Source: Bacteroidota bacterium
GTDB taxonomy: Bacteria; Bacteroidota; Bacteroidia; NS11-12g; UBA9320
Assembly: GCA_016124755.1 (NCBI GenBank)
Contig: WGNA01000016.1
Location: 62,001-126,000 of the forward strand
DNA length: 64,000 bases
Direction: 5' to 3'
Position 1 is the first letter of the stretch; each line of letters opens with the position of its first letter. This document shows, piece after piece, positions 40,546 to 50,602 of the stretch. The position numbers and the translations under genes were made by a program. Under the pieces are notes generated by a model that made no database searches, was not told the origin of the DNA, and worked only from the letters and a program-made list of their open reading frames with translations.

Positions 40546-43500
40546 TCATCGCATTAAAAGAAGTGTCCCGTATTGCTGTTTCCGAATGGTATGTTTTCCC
40601 TTGAACGAAACCAGATATCCGTAGGTTCCGATAGGAAGATCACGGTTCAGATATCTGCCGTCCCACCGGAAATCAACGTCGTTACTCCTGAAAACCTGCT
40701 CTCCCCACCGATCAAAAATAATTATTTCAAAGTCGTCAATACCCGCTGTTCTTACAGAAAAGCCGTCGTTAATGCCATCGGTCCCGGGCGAAAACGCAGA
40801 GGGTATCATCAGAAAGACCGAATCGTCAAGACAAACTTCACTGAAAAACGAATCGACACACCCGCCTTCATTAGACACCCTGAGGGCAATCCGAAACCAC
40901 GAGGTATCGTGTCGGTACACGTGAACCGGATTAATAGCTTGTTGATATACTTCAGTATTACCATCACCAAAATCCCAGATACCATCAACTGCACCTTCTG
41001 TAAAATTGATTACGTAGAGAGTAGGATTGAACGGGTTGAGGCATCTTCCCTCGGGAGGATTCGTAATAAAATGCGCTTTAATTCTCGGATACGAGAGAAC
41101 CGTAACACTGGAATCAGCGGAGCAACCGGTATTCAGATTTTTAATCCGGAAACGATAGGTATTGGAAACCGGTACCGATATCTGATTTGTGTATCGAAAC
41201 GGCGTAGTGAACCAGGTTACTGAGAAAGGATCCTCAAACTTCGACCAGACTTCGGCTGTTCCCGTGGTTCCGTAACATTGCACCGGACTTGATTTCGCTG
41301 TAAATTCAACCTTTGGGAATACATTAATAAATACGCTGTCTTTAAAAACATCCGAACATCCGTCGCTAAAAACTGCGTGAACCCAGGCAGAAGATGACGG
41401 CTGTTGAATGAGCGACCTTGAAGTTGACGGATCCGTACTCCACGAATAAGCATAATTGCTCCCGAGTCCGCGAATTGCCGTTGCCGTTAAAATGGCATAT
41501 TCTCCGTCGCAAAGCGAATCGTCATCAATATCAATTTTTCCGAAAAGCGTATCTCCTACTTCCACTATTACACTATCGGCCGACCAGCAAGTCGGGGTTC
41601 CAAACTGATAACGAAGTTGATGTTTTCCGGTTCCCGCAGTTGCCGGATTGAAGAAACTATCGGTTAAGGCTATTCCGGTAAGCGTTCCGGGAGAAGGGGT
41701 TCCCTGAACGAGATATAATGAATCTTTAAAACAATAAAACGGGTCAAAACGACTAATCGAAACAACGGGTCTTGCCTGCACTTCTATCACCAATGAATCA
41801 AGACAGCCATTCACCGAGTTATGAAATATTTTATGAAAACCGATTCCTGCCGCAAACGGATTGAAATTACCCGAAAGGTTATCGGTTCCCTTGCCCGCCC
41901 AGGTGCCTCCGGTAGCATCATTCTTTAGTATAAAAGGATTATCCGTTACGCAAACGGTTGTATCGGTTTGTATAACAACCGCCGGAAAAATCTGCGCAAC
42001 CAAACTATCGCGACATCCATAGGCATCATAATAAAGAATGTGAAATCCATGACCTGCAATCACGGGATTAAACCACGAATTCTGAACGCCGTTTCCTGTC
42101 CAAACTCCTCCCGACGGACTTCTTAATGTTGAATTATAATCGAGTAAAATCGAATCGTGTTCAATGCAAAACTTTAATGAGTCGACCGGCACAACGGTTT
42201 GTCGTATATACATGATTTTATTCGCCACACATCCATTAACCGAATACGTAAGTGTATCGTTGAACCAGGTTCGCTTTAGTGCGTAAATAAAAGAGGCATC
42301 GTAAATACCGTTGATACTGTCGGTTACACCGGTTCCTTTCCAGACACCACCGGCAGGAATTCCCGGCAATAAATTAAAAGGAGGTGCGTCGGGGCAGGCA
42401 ATCTGATTTCCCCGGGCATTAATACTCACTACTAAAACCTGCGTTGTGTCTTTGCATCCGTTCACGGAATAAATAAGCGTTTTGTTTCCCGCACCTGCTC
42501 TCGGAGGGTAGAATAAGCCATTGGAATAATCCGTAAAACCCACTCCGGCCCAGTTCCCGCCAACCGGAGAGAATGAAAGCTGAAGCTCGGGTGTTGATTG
42601 ACAAGTTGTATCAAAGTCGTCGGTTTCAATCGGATAAACATTTACTGTTTTGGTGTCGGTACAACCATTCCAACTGTATGTTAAAATAAAGGATCCTGTA
42701 TCTACCGGATTAAAAACCCCATTGCTCTGAACATGGGCTCCCGACCATGTTCCACCAACCGGAGTGTAATTGGTTAAGGCAAAAGAAGCTGTTCCCGGAC
42801 AGGCGGCATTAGGCTTTCCGGCATCAATTGCTTTCACACTAATTATCACATCATCGCTACAGCCGGCAAACCAATATCGGGCAGTGTCTTTTCCTGCACC
42901 CGCCAAATACGGATCGTACAACCCGGAATCTGAATCGGTTATTCCCCGACCCGTCCAGTAACCACCGGATGGAGTTGCCGTTAGTTTGAACGGATTTGCA
43001 GATTGGCAAACGGAGGTATCACTTCTCGCCGCAGGCGGATCCACCACTTCAATCCAGATTGAGTCGCTTCCTTGTTCACTTCCGTCACTGACTGATAATT
43101 GCAACCAACCGGATTTCTTCGGACAAAACGAGTTGGGGCCGTAAGTTCCGGAAATATTGGGTGTCCAGTTAAAAACATATTTCAGCGAATCACCGCCCGA
43201 AACATCGGCAATTATCTGCGTGCAGCTTCCCAGACAAATAGTATCGGGGTCTGCGAATAGTTCGACATAGATCGGACAATCGGTAATTGCAAAGGTTGTA
43301 TCGGCATGCAGCATCCAGGCAGAATCGCATTCATCATATTTAACTCCGTCAAAAGAAATCGTGTAAACCCCGCTTCTGTTCAGTGGTGTTGATAGAGTTA
43401 ATTGAAAGCTATCGGTTTCACCGTTCACGCAATTCACCGGAGTTACTTTGGTAATATTCGGATTCACTTTTCCGGTAATTGAAAAATTTGAAGGAGACAA

Positions 43501-44019
43501 AGAATCACAACCAAACTTCTGATCGAACCTCACTCCCACCTTTCCATCTTCGCAATGAGCCACTGCCGGGGATTTAAAACCCGGATCCGGGAGCGGTTTA
43601 ACTTTGGTGGTCCAGTGTGCTTTCCATCCATCACATGCAACACTGGCGTCGCTGTGAAAATAAATAGTTAAGCATGAATCTGAACTGGTGAAAGTACCCG
43701 GATTTTTTGTCCCGCTTATTTTTCCGCTGAGTTTTTTTGCAGTGGTATCGCCTCCGTCGTAAATGATGAGATAGTCTTCCAGCTTTTCGGTGCAGAAATT
43801 CTGAAATACCAGAGTGATCTTCTCCGCATTCTTCACACAAATGCGGAAAATGAGATCTTCGTTGTGGGCATAGTCACCGAATTTAATTCCGTTATCGCTG
43901 TCGTAAAAATTGCCTTTACAATCGTAGGTTGTGCTGTTGCTCATGTAATAATCGTTCTGCGCGGCACTTTTAATCCAACAGGATACGATCAAACAACCGA
44001 CGACAACAAGGCGATACAT
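40546..44019 (-). CDS. Very large secreted protein: CUB-like N terminus, seven tandem GGxWxG repeats, gliding-motility C-terminal (T9SS) domain
   Basis: CUB-like YLIIYDGGDTTAKKLSGKISG; repeated SGGYWTGRGITD...AGAGKDT; C-terminal FLMIPSAFSPGTDGINDGFSVRTAGIDDFEIIIFDRWGEQVFRSNDVDFRWDGRY. Confidence 0.88.
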   Translation of the reverse strand: MYRLVVVGCLIVSCWIKSAAQNDYYMSNSTTYDCKGNFYDSDNGIKFGDYAHNEDLIFRICVKNAEKITLVFQNFCTEKLEDYLIIYDGGDTTAKKLSGKISGTKNPGTFTSSDSCLTIYFHSDASVACDGWKAHWTTKVKPLPDPGFKSPAVAHCEDGKVGVRFDQKFGCDSLSPSNFSITGKVNPNITKVTPVNCVNGETDSFQLTLSTPLNRSGVYTISFDGVKYDECDSAWMLHADTTFAITDCPIYVELFADPDTICLGSCTQIIADVSGGDSLKYVFNWTPNISGTYGPNSFCPKKSGWLQLSVSDGSEQGSDSIWIEVVDPPAARSDTSVCQSANPFKLTATPSGGYWTGRGITDSDSGLYDPYLAGAGKDTARYWFAGCSDDVIISVKAIDAGKPNAACPGTASFALTNYTPVGGTWSGAHVQSNGVFNPVDTGSFILTYSWNGCTDTKTVNVYPIETDDFDTTCQSTPELQLSFSPVGGNWAGVGFTDYSNGLFYPPRAGAGNKTLIYSVNGCKDTTQVLVVSINARGNQIACPDAPPFNLLPGIPAGGVWKGTGVTDSINGIYDASFIYALKRTWFNDTLTYSVNGCVANKIMYIRQTVVPVDSLKFCIEHDSILLDYNSTLRSPSGGVWTGNGVQNSWFNPVIAGHGFHILYYDAYGCRDSLVAQIFPAVVIQTDTTVCVTDNPFILKNDATGGTWAGKGTDNLSGNFNPFAAGIGFHKIFHNSVNGCLDSLVIEVQARPVVSISRFDPFYCFKDSLYLVQGTPSPGTLTGIALTDSFFNPATAGTGKHQLRYQFGTPTCWSADSVIVEVGDTLFGKIDIDDDSLCDGEYAILTATAIRGLGSNYAYSWSTDPSTSRSLIQQPSSSAWVHAVFSDGCSDVFKDSVFINVFPKVEFTAKSSPVQCYGTTGTAEVWSKFEDPFSVTWFTTPFRYTNQISVPVSNTYRFRIKNLNTGCSADSSVTVLSYPRIKAHFITNPPEGRCLNPFNPTLYVINFTEGAVDGIWDFGDGNTEVYQQAINPVHVYRHDTSWFRIALRVSNEGGCVDSFFSEVCLDDSVFLMIPSAFSPGTDGINDGFSVRTAGIDDFEIIIFDRWGEQVFRSNDVDFRWDGRYLNRDLPIGTYGYLVSFKGKHTIRKQQYGTLLLMR

Positions 44020-44027
44020 GCGAATTT

Positions 44028-44477
44028 TTATTCCCGGATTATTTTAATCTGATCGGTAACTGCGGGGTTGCTTTTATTACCCGCCCGATCGGTGAGCGTT
44101 ATTTCAAATGCGGTGGATTCTTCATCCGCCGTCCCCAGCAAAAAGGTGTTTTTGAGATAGATCTTCAGGTCGCCTTCAATCGACAATTTGGTATCCGGAG
44201 GTGCGAGCAGCCCCACGTGATAACCGTCTGCGGTCTGAAGTCTGAGATCCTGAACCGTTAATTGTTCGAGGTCCGGATCATCTGTTCCTAAATCTCCATC
44301 GGAATCTTCGTAATGAATATTAATAATAATTGAGTCTTTAAACTCCGTCACAACTTTAGGTTCAATACTAACAAACCGAATAGCGGGCGGCCCTGATTTC
44401 GGTTTTACCAAAGTAGTTTCGGAACACGAAGAAATCACGAAACAGATCCAGGCGATATATCCGATCCGCAACTTCAT
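44028..44477 (-). CDS. Hypothetical lipoprotein
   Basis: Lipobox CFVISSCSETT; operon context. Confidence 0.6.
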   Translation of the reverse strand: MKLRIGYIAWICFVISSCSETTLVKPKSGPPAIRFVSIEPKVVTEFKDSIIINIHYEDSDGDLGTDDPDLEQLTVQDLRLQTADGYHVGLLAPPDTKLSIEGDLKIYLKNTFLLGTADEESTAFEITLTDRAGNKSNPAVTDQIKIIRE

Positions 44478-45418
44478 AATACCCGAATTGCTGAATATTT
44501 TTTAACTAAAAAAAGTGATTGATCATTGGGAATTTCAGAATCATTCACGCCATCCGAAATGGTAAACCGCAACCAGATCACATCATTTTTTTGAAAAGAC
44601 GACATTTTGAAATCCGCTTTAAAATGGTATTCCACCTGTGACGTTGCACCAAAACCCGGAGCTGTTAACGGACTTGACTGATATTGAAGATCCGATTCTT
44701 TTGAAGGATTAAAGTTGTTTGCATCTTTACTAAAATTGATAGTGGCATGTGTAAGTGCAGATGCGTCGAGCGAATCGTCCTGAAACGAAACCCAGATCTC
44801 AACATTTTTACTTCCCGCAGGAATTAAAAGAGGTTCGTAACCATTCGCCCGATTTGCATCCGATCCGTCAATGCGGGCATGAACACCCATGAGTTGAACC
44901 GGAAAATTACCGGAAGTCGGCGCTTTTCCTTCCTGATTTAACGCGCCCTTATTGATCCATTCTTTGATATAACTGATGTATTCATCCTTTTTCTGATACC
45001 AATCGCTTCCCGGTTCCACCACCAGTGGCATAATTCCCGAATTGCCGTTCAGATCAATAGTGAGTCGCCTGATGAGCATACTGGTTTCTGCATTTCCCGG
45101 CGTTACCCGCGCAGTTAATGGATTTACCGCATCGTTTTTAATAAGAGGCTGATTAACCAAAGTGTTGTATGAACTTTCAATCGTTCTGAAATCCGGTTCA
45201 AAATTTCCGTCGTGACATCCGGAGTTCGCGCAGGTCGGGGCGAAAATCAATTTGTGTAAACCCTGAATGGTTGTCGGATCCACATCTTCATCCTCTGGAT
45301 TCACAATGGCATCGGCCGGCAAATCCTTTTGATTATCGTACGGATTTTCAACTTCCGGATCCGAAGTTGAACAAGCGACCAAACTCACCATTATCAGATA
45401 GAATAATCCTTTTTTCAT
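44474..45418 (-). CDS. Lipoprotein with a c-type heme (CxxCH) motif
   Basis: Lipobox MVSLVACSTSD; IFAPTCANSGCHDGNFEPDFRTI. Confidence 0.7.
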   Translation of the reverse strand: MKKGLFYLIMVSLVACSTSDPEVENPYDNQKDLPADAIVNPEDEDVDPTTIQGLHKLIFAPTCANSGCHDGNFEPDFRTIESSYNTLVNQPLIKNDAVNPLTARVTPGNAETSMLIRRLTIDLNGNSGIMPLVVEPGSDWYQKKDEYISYIKEWINKGALNQEGKAPTSGNFPVQLMGVHARIDGSDANRANGYEPLLIPAGSKNVEIWVSFQDDSLDASALTHATINFSKDANNFNPSKESDLQYQSSPLTAPGFGATSQVEYHFKADFKMSSFQKNDVIWLRFTISDGVNDSEIPNDQSLFLVKKYSAIRVL

Positions 45419-46761
45419 ATCCGGTCGAATAATGATGTTGCCTGTGTATCCATAAGACCCGCGCCTTTAACAGCCTCTTTAATTCCGAAGATTTCAGCGA
45501 TTGTGAGAACGTTATCCGTTGCCCGGCCAATTCGATTTGTTTCGCTACCGACAATCAGGTTCGAAGGAACGTTGGGCCCGACCATCATCGAAAAAATCCG
45601 CGTTGTATTTTCATCTCCGCTGTGATCAAAAGCCACCCAGTCGTTTTCGTCGCGAATCGGATTCGGATTTTCATTCCGGCCACATTCCGGTGTAATCATC
45701 ATAATGGTGCGATTCGCCATTTCCGGAATTTGAGTCTGAATAAAATTCCAAAGCCAACCTACCGCGTGATCAGCCCGGTGTAAACTTCTGAGGTATCCGG
45801 TAAAATTAGCATGGCATCCATCCACATCTCCCAGATTCAACACGAGCAATTTGGGTTTAAAATACTGCAGAACTTCGGCCGCATAAGCAACCGTTTGCAA
45901 ATCGTGTGAATCGAAAACCGGCGGGTGATACAAACCCGTTGACATTTGTTTCTCAAAAGTTTGCCGGATAAAGGTTTTGATTTTTTCCTTTTCCGATTCG
46001 TCGTTGCGTATTCCGTCTATTTCACCGGCTTTTATTCTAAATGAGTTATTGAGAAAGGCCCGCATTTTCCGGATAGGTTCGAGTTCTTCCTGCGGATGAT
46101 AAATTTTGGCGTTGCTCAGTACGTTGGTTCCCTGTGCGCCGAAAGTTACCGAAGGCGCGACAAAATTGGCCCCGAATTCGGTTCCGTATTGCGGATGGTC
46201 GCTCGAGTTCAGCAATGGAAATGAATTCCCGATTCCACTGCCAACAAACCACACATCTGATGCTTTAAATCCGCGATGACGTCTGAGATATTCAAAGATT
46301 GTAGGAACAACCGGACGAACTTTTAAACCCTGAGCTGTTGATGGATTTCCGGTTAATAAGGAAGTGAGTCCGCCATAGTGACCGCCATTTTGCGCTTTAA
46401 TTTCAGGAAACAACAAACCCTGATTTTGCAGTGTCTGTGATAATATTTTCGGAATCGGCTGACTTCCGTCGGGCTCACCGGCCGGTGTGGTTCCGTAAAC
46501 GATCTTTCGTTCAGGTTCCGATCCGTTTAACATATTGATCAGGATATTTCCTTCGACGTCCACGCCCTGGCTATCGGCCAGATACCGCTTTAAGACGGCT
46601 TCCTGCTGGCGAACACCTCCGGCAAAAAGTACATACACAACATGATCGGCTAATTCGGCGGTGGTTCTTGCGAAAAGTCTTCCGGATGGCAAAATGTACG
46701 GGAAAGCTGTGGAAGCGATTCCAGCCATAGTTGCCTTTTTAACAAATTCTCTCCTCTTCAT
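45415..46761 (-). CDS. DUF1501-family protein with Tat-like/secretory leader
   Basis: MKRREFVKKATMAGIASTAFPYIL leader; sulfatase-like segments GHYGGLTSLLTG and RTIMMITPECGRNENPN. Confidence 0.75.
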   Translation of the reverse strand: MKRREFVKKATMAGIASTAFPYILPSGRLFARTTAELADHVVYVLFAGGVRQQEAVLKRYLADSQGVDVEGNILINMLNGSEPERKIVYGTTPAGEPDGSQPIPKILSQTLQNQGLLFPEIKAQNGGHYGGLTSLLTGNPSTAQGLKVRPVVPTIFEYLRRHRGFKASDVWFVGSGIGNSFPLLNSSDHPQYGTEFGANFVAPSVTFGAQGTNVLSNAKIYHPQEELEPIRKMRAFLNNSFRIKAGEIDGIRNDESEKEKIKTFIRQTFEKQMSTGLYHPPVFDSHDLQTVAYAAEVLQYFKPKLLVLNLGDVDGCHANFTGYLRSLHRADHAVGWLWNFIQTQIPEMANRTIMMITPECGRNENPNPIRDENDWVAFDHSGDENTTRIFSMMVGPNVPSNLIVGSETNRIGRATDNVLTIAEIFGIKEAVKGAGLMDTQATSLFDRI

Positions 46762-46764
46762 AGC

Positions 46765-47262
46765 TCAATAAAACTGGTATTCGTCTGATGAGGCAAAAGC
46801 GGTGTAAACCAACTCAACCGTAACATTCGGATTGGCCGCGATGTATTCCCTGAAAAATGAAATTTCCAATTCAGAAGGAATCCTCACATAAAACAATTTG
46901 TATGTATCCTTAATAAACTGATCCGGATTGGCACGCATAAAAGAATCGGAAGGCAAAACGACATCCGGTGAGTTCATGTAATTACTCACGATCACTTCAT
47001 TAATCAGTGCTTTATCGCCAAAGGATTCGATTACATTTTCGGTTTGAAAAAGGTTGTTGGAAGAAATTGCTTTTTGAAATAGCGAAGTATATAAAATAGA
47101 AATCGCCTGTTTGTTGGTTTTGTCCCGATCCTTTTCGAGACTCGGGTCCAGAACCGTTTCCTGATTAACCTTAAAATCCGCAATTACATCCTTTCTGCAG
47201 GAAGAAAAAATCGCTGCAACTGCAATCAGGATTATCCCTGAATTAAAAATCCGCATATTCAT
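46765..47262 (-). CDS. Hypothetical lipoprotein, C terminus ending SSDEYQFY
   Basis: Lipobox AAIFSSCRKD; overlaps upstream gene by 20 bp. Confidence 0.6.
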   Translation of the reverse strand: MNMRIFNSGIILIAVAAIFSSCRKDVIADFKVNQETVLDPSLEKDRDKTNKQAISILYTSLFQKAISSNNLFQTENVIESFGDKALINEVIVSNYMNSPDVVLPSDSFMRANPDQFIKDTYKLFYVRIPSELEISFFREYIAANPNVTVELVYTAFASSDEYQFY

Positions 47263-48202
47263 CCGTCACTAAAATTTCCTGTTGTAAAATCTTAAAATCC
47301 TTATGACTGATTAGTTTGGAAAAATGGTTTACTACTTCCTGAGAGGTTGCATCACGACCCAAAAGTGTTTTATAAGCCCAACGTATGAGGCCTTCATAAA
47401 ATTCATCCGATGTTGCGAGAAGTCTGCAGTACTCTTGCTTGTTGGAAGCAAATCCGCCCAAAAGACTTCCCACTTCGTTTCTCCCGATTATATCGTAGGC
47501 AATATCGAATTCCGATTTGGTTGGGAATCTGCCGAACAAATCATCGAATGACGCATTTACAAAATTGAAAGTGTTCATGTTGATATTGTCATAAACACTA
47601 TTGTCCATCAACCTTGCGAACAATTCATTTATGGTGATTTCCCCTTTCCTCAATTCAAACTTTCCGTCGACCACCTGTTGATTTCTCTTCATGATTTCCA
47701 GCATTTCAAAAACCAGAATCGAATCACCTAGAAGTCGGGCTTCCTTTAGTGCAAATTCGGCCTGATAAACATATTTGAGAAATTCTTCGTCGGGGGCGCC
47801 TTCGCACATTCTCGACTTCATAATGTCGTAAAGTCGCTGATGATACGCAATGAAGTAACTCGAGTCTCCGATGCGTTCGAGCGTGTCGAGTTGCAATTTT
47901 TTAATGAGTGCTAATCTTGAGTCCTCACTCAGATAGTTTTCTATCAGAATATCGGTTTCCGTTTTCAACTCCGTTTCCAATGCCGAACGCCCTACAAGGT
48001 CGATGAACAGCCGGTTTACGTAATTTTCAACCTTGATAGTGGGAACTCGGTGCGGACTTTTTGCATCATTATTTCCAAAACTCTGATACTCGGTTTTTTT
48101 GCATGAAAAGATCAAAAACACCGAAATAAAAAGTGTTGAAATAGTAGCTCGATGCGACTTAAAGATGCACGTCATATAAGTTAGGAAGAACGCTGCTTCC
48201 AA
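47243..48202 (-). CDS. Hypothetical lipoprotein, DUF1549-like start and DUF4214-like LLGRxxxxxE tail (start possibly 48175)
   Basis: FLIFSCKKTEYQ; NYVNRLFIDLVGRSALE; YKTLLGRDATSQEVVNHF...VTDEYADF. Confidence 0.55.
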   Translation of the reverse strand: MEAAFFLTYMTCIFKSHRATISTLFISVFLIFSCKKTEYQSFGNNDAKSPHRVPTIKVENYVNRLFIDLVGRSALETELKTETDILIENYLSEDSRLALIKKLQLDTLERIGDSSYFIAYHQRLYDIMKSRMCEGAPDEEFLKYVYQAEFALKEARLLGDSILVFEMLEIMKRNQQVVDGKFELRKGEITINELFARLMDNSVYDNINMNTFNFVNASFDDLFGRFPTKSEFDIAYDIIGRNEVGSLLGGFASNKQEYCRLLATSDEFYEGLIRWAYKTLLGRDATSQEVVNHFSKLISHKDFKILQQEILVTDEYADF

Positions 48203-48276
48203 CCAAAATTACAAAATGGTAGTGATTTTCAATGAAAGAACCACCGATTAATTCGCAGAATTAGCCACCGGTATGA

Positions 48277-49635
48277 TCAGATCCTCGGAGCCGGAACATC
48301 CGGACGGGCTTTTATATCGAACCCAAAACGATTGTTGTTTAAAACAGATTCCGCCGCCATGAGACCGGCATAGGTTGAGCGATCTGTGCCGGTTCGGTTG
48401 GTTTGATACAAATTTGAAAATGTTGAAATGTTCCTGAATAATTCCATTTTGGATTCTTCGGTAATATAGTCTTCCCAACTTGCAGCCGGATCTGAATTTC
48501 TATTTCTAAAAACTAAATAATCATCAATTGAAATTCGCTGAAACAGTTTGTTTTTCTCACATTCGACTAAGGTTAAATCGCATAATTGTTTATCGCTAAA
48601 GTGATACAGATCGTCATTTTGTAAAGTAAAATATTCGATACACAAACAGGATTTACCTTCCGGAACCATTTGATGGTTAATAGCCCCGTAATTGGTAATC
48701 CGGCCTATTCTCAGATTTTTATCTGCTACCTGAATACTGGAATGCGGAAAATCAACCGGTTTATTGAAAAAGAGATATACGAGAATCACTCCGCGCCGAA
48801 AGGAAAGATTTTGCATGGTAGCTTCCACGGGTATTTTTAATAGTTTGGCAAGCGATCGGATTGGGATTCCGGAAATTACGTGATCAATCTGCAACTTATT
48901 CGTTTTACCATCACACAAAAAATCAACGGCTGCGATTTTCTGACCTGAGGTTTGAAGGTTCGTTATGTTCGTATTAAACATGATATTTCCCCCTCTTATA
49001 CGGATTTCTTCTTCAAGCCGCTCAACGATTTGTCCGCTTCCTCCGGCCGGATGAAACCATTCGGGTTGAATAAAAGTTGACTTCGCCGCATCCTGAAAAA
49101 AATCAGGAAAAACATTTCCGGTTTGTATTTCAGGAGCAGGCAGATCACTCCATTTCCGACCTTTAAACCGTTCGTCGAAAGCTTGCGTAAAGATCTCCGT
49201 GAATAATGCGCCACGACGTGATCTGGCGTAATCTTCCAACGTACTAATCGCATGATGGCGATAATAAATAATATCCGAAACCAAACGAAAAGTTGCCTGA
49301 GTTAACAGACTAAAAGACATACCACGCAGCAGCCCCCTGAAAATTTTGTCTTTTTCAATAATCTTCCCCTGATAAAGAATGCCCGTTCTTGGAATATACC
49401 GGATAAAGTCTGAACCCAAAAGTTCACACCAAAGTGCCGCGACTTCCGGAATTCTCAGGTACAAATGTTTGTATCCAAAATCAACTGAAAACCCGGAGTG
49501 CTTTACCGACCGCATCAATCCGCCGGCAACATTTTCCCTTTCAATTATCGTAACGGGTACATTATTTTTTAATAAAGCATAAGCTGCCGATAATCCTGCC
49601 GGACCTGCGCCAAGAATGACAACTTGCTTTTTCAA
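48277..49635 (-). CDS. FAD-dependent amine oxidase / protoporphyrinogen-oxidase-like protein
   Basis: QVVILGAGPAGLSAAYALLKNNVPVTIIERENVAGG Rossmann motif. Confidence 0.85.
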   Translation of the reverse strand: MKKQVVILGAGPAGLSAAYALLKNNVPVTIIERENVAGGLMRSVKHSGFSVDFGYKHLYLRIPEVAALWCELLGSDFIRYIPRTGILYQGKIIEKDKIFRGLLRGMSFSLLTQATFRLVSDIIYYRHHAISTLEDYARSRRGALFTEIFTQAFDERFKGRKWSDLPAPEIQTGNVFPDFFQDAAKSTFIQPEWFHPAGGSGQIVERLEEEIRIRGGNIMFNTNITNLQTSGQKIAAVDFLCDGKTNKLQIDHVISGIPIRSLAKLLKIPVEATMQNLSFRRGVILVYLFFNKPVDFPHSSIQVADKNLRIGRITNYGAINHQMVPEGKSCLCIEYFTLQNDDLYHFSDKQLCDLTLVECEKNKLFQRISIDDYLVFRNRNSDPAASWEDYITEESKMELFRNISTFSNLYQTNRTGTDRSTYAGLMAAESVLNNNRFGFDIKARPDVPAPRI

Positions 49636-49672
49636 TATTTAAATTTAGCACAATAAAAATGCGGTCAGTAAA

Positions 49673-50593
49673 TTAATTGAAGGTTTGCCTGAATTCCAAA
49701 GGCGAAAGATTTGTTTTTGATTTAAAGAGTTTGCTAAAAGATTGGGGGTGCACAAAACCAAGATCAAATGCAATTTCACTCACTGAAAGTCGTGTAGTTG
49801 ACAGTTTTTCTTTGGCTTTACGGATCAGAATTTCGTGAATATGATATTGTGCACTCTCACCGGTAAACATTTTCAGTAAACTGCTGAGATAACCTGGCGA
49901 TATGTTAAGCCGATCAGCAATATAATGCACGGTTGGGAGTCCGTTAACCATCAGATCTTCACTATCAAAATAGTTGTTGAGCAGTTTCTCCATCGCGTTC
50001 AGAATTTGATGATTGCTGATTTTTCGTGTGATAAACTGCCTGTGATAAAACCGATCCGAATAATTGAGTAAAGTTTCAATTTGAGAAATAATAATATTCT
50101 GACTGAATTCGTCAATTTTCGATTGGTATTCCGCCCGAATATTTTCAATCAGCGCATTGAGAACATCTTCCTCATTAACGGATAAAAACAAAGCTTCATT
50201 AACAGAATAATTAAAAAATTCGAACCTTTTTAATTTTTCCAAAAGAGACGAATTCCATAAAAAGTCGGGATGAATTAACAACATCCAGCCGGACCGTTCT
50301 GCGGTGTTACCGGATTGCGGTTCAATGCCAAAAACCTGATTGGGTGCAATAAAAAACATCACACCTTCATCAAAATCGTATTGTTGCTGACCATATTTCA
50401 GTTTTGCGTTAATACCTCTTTTAACAGAGATCTGGTAGAAATCAAATACCCAGTTCTTCGCTTCAATTTTTGGAGCACATGAAATCGCTCCATAATCTAT
50501 AATACTGATAAGAGGATGTGCGGGAGCCGGCAAACCTTTTACCCGGTGAAATTCACTGATGGATTTTACTTTTATGATTTCTTTTTGTGCCAT
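49673..50593 (-). CDS. AraC-family transcriptional regulator
   Basis: C-terminal HTH: YHIHEILIRKAKEKLSTTRLSVSEIAFDLGFVHPQSFSKLFKSKTNLSPLEFR. Confidence 0.9.
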   Translation of the reverse strand: MAQKEIIKVKSISEFHRVKGLPAPAHPLISIIDYGAISCAPKIEAKNWVFDFYQISVKRGINAKLKYGQQQYDFDEGVMFFIAPNQVFGIEPQSGNTAERSGWMLLIHPDFLWNSSLLEKLKRFEFFNYSVNEALFLSVNEEDVLNALIENIRAEYQSKIDEFSQNIIISQIETLLNYSDRFYHRQFITRKISNHQILNAMEKLLNNYFDSEDLMVNGLPTVHYIADRLNISPGYLSSLLKMFTGESAQYHIHEILIRKAKEKLSTTRLSVSEIAFDLGFVHPQSFSKLFKSKTNLSPLEFRQTFN

Positions 50594-50602
50594 CTCTACA
50601 AT

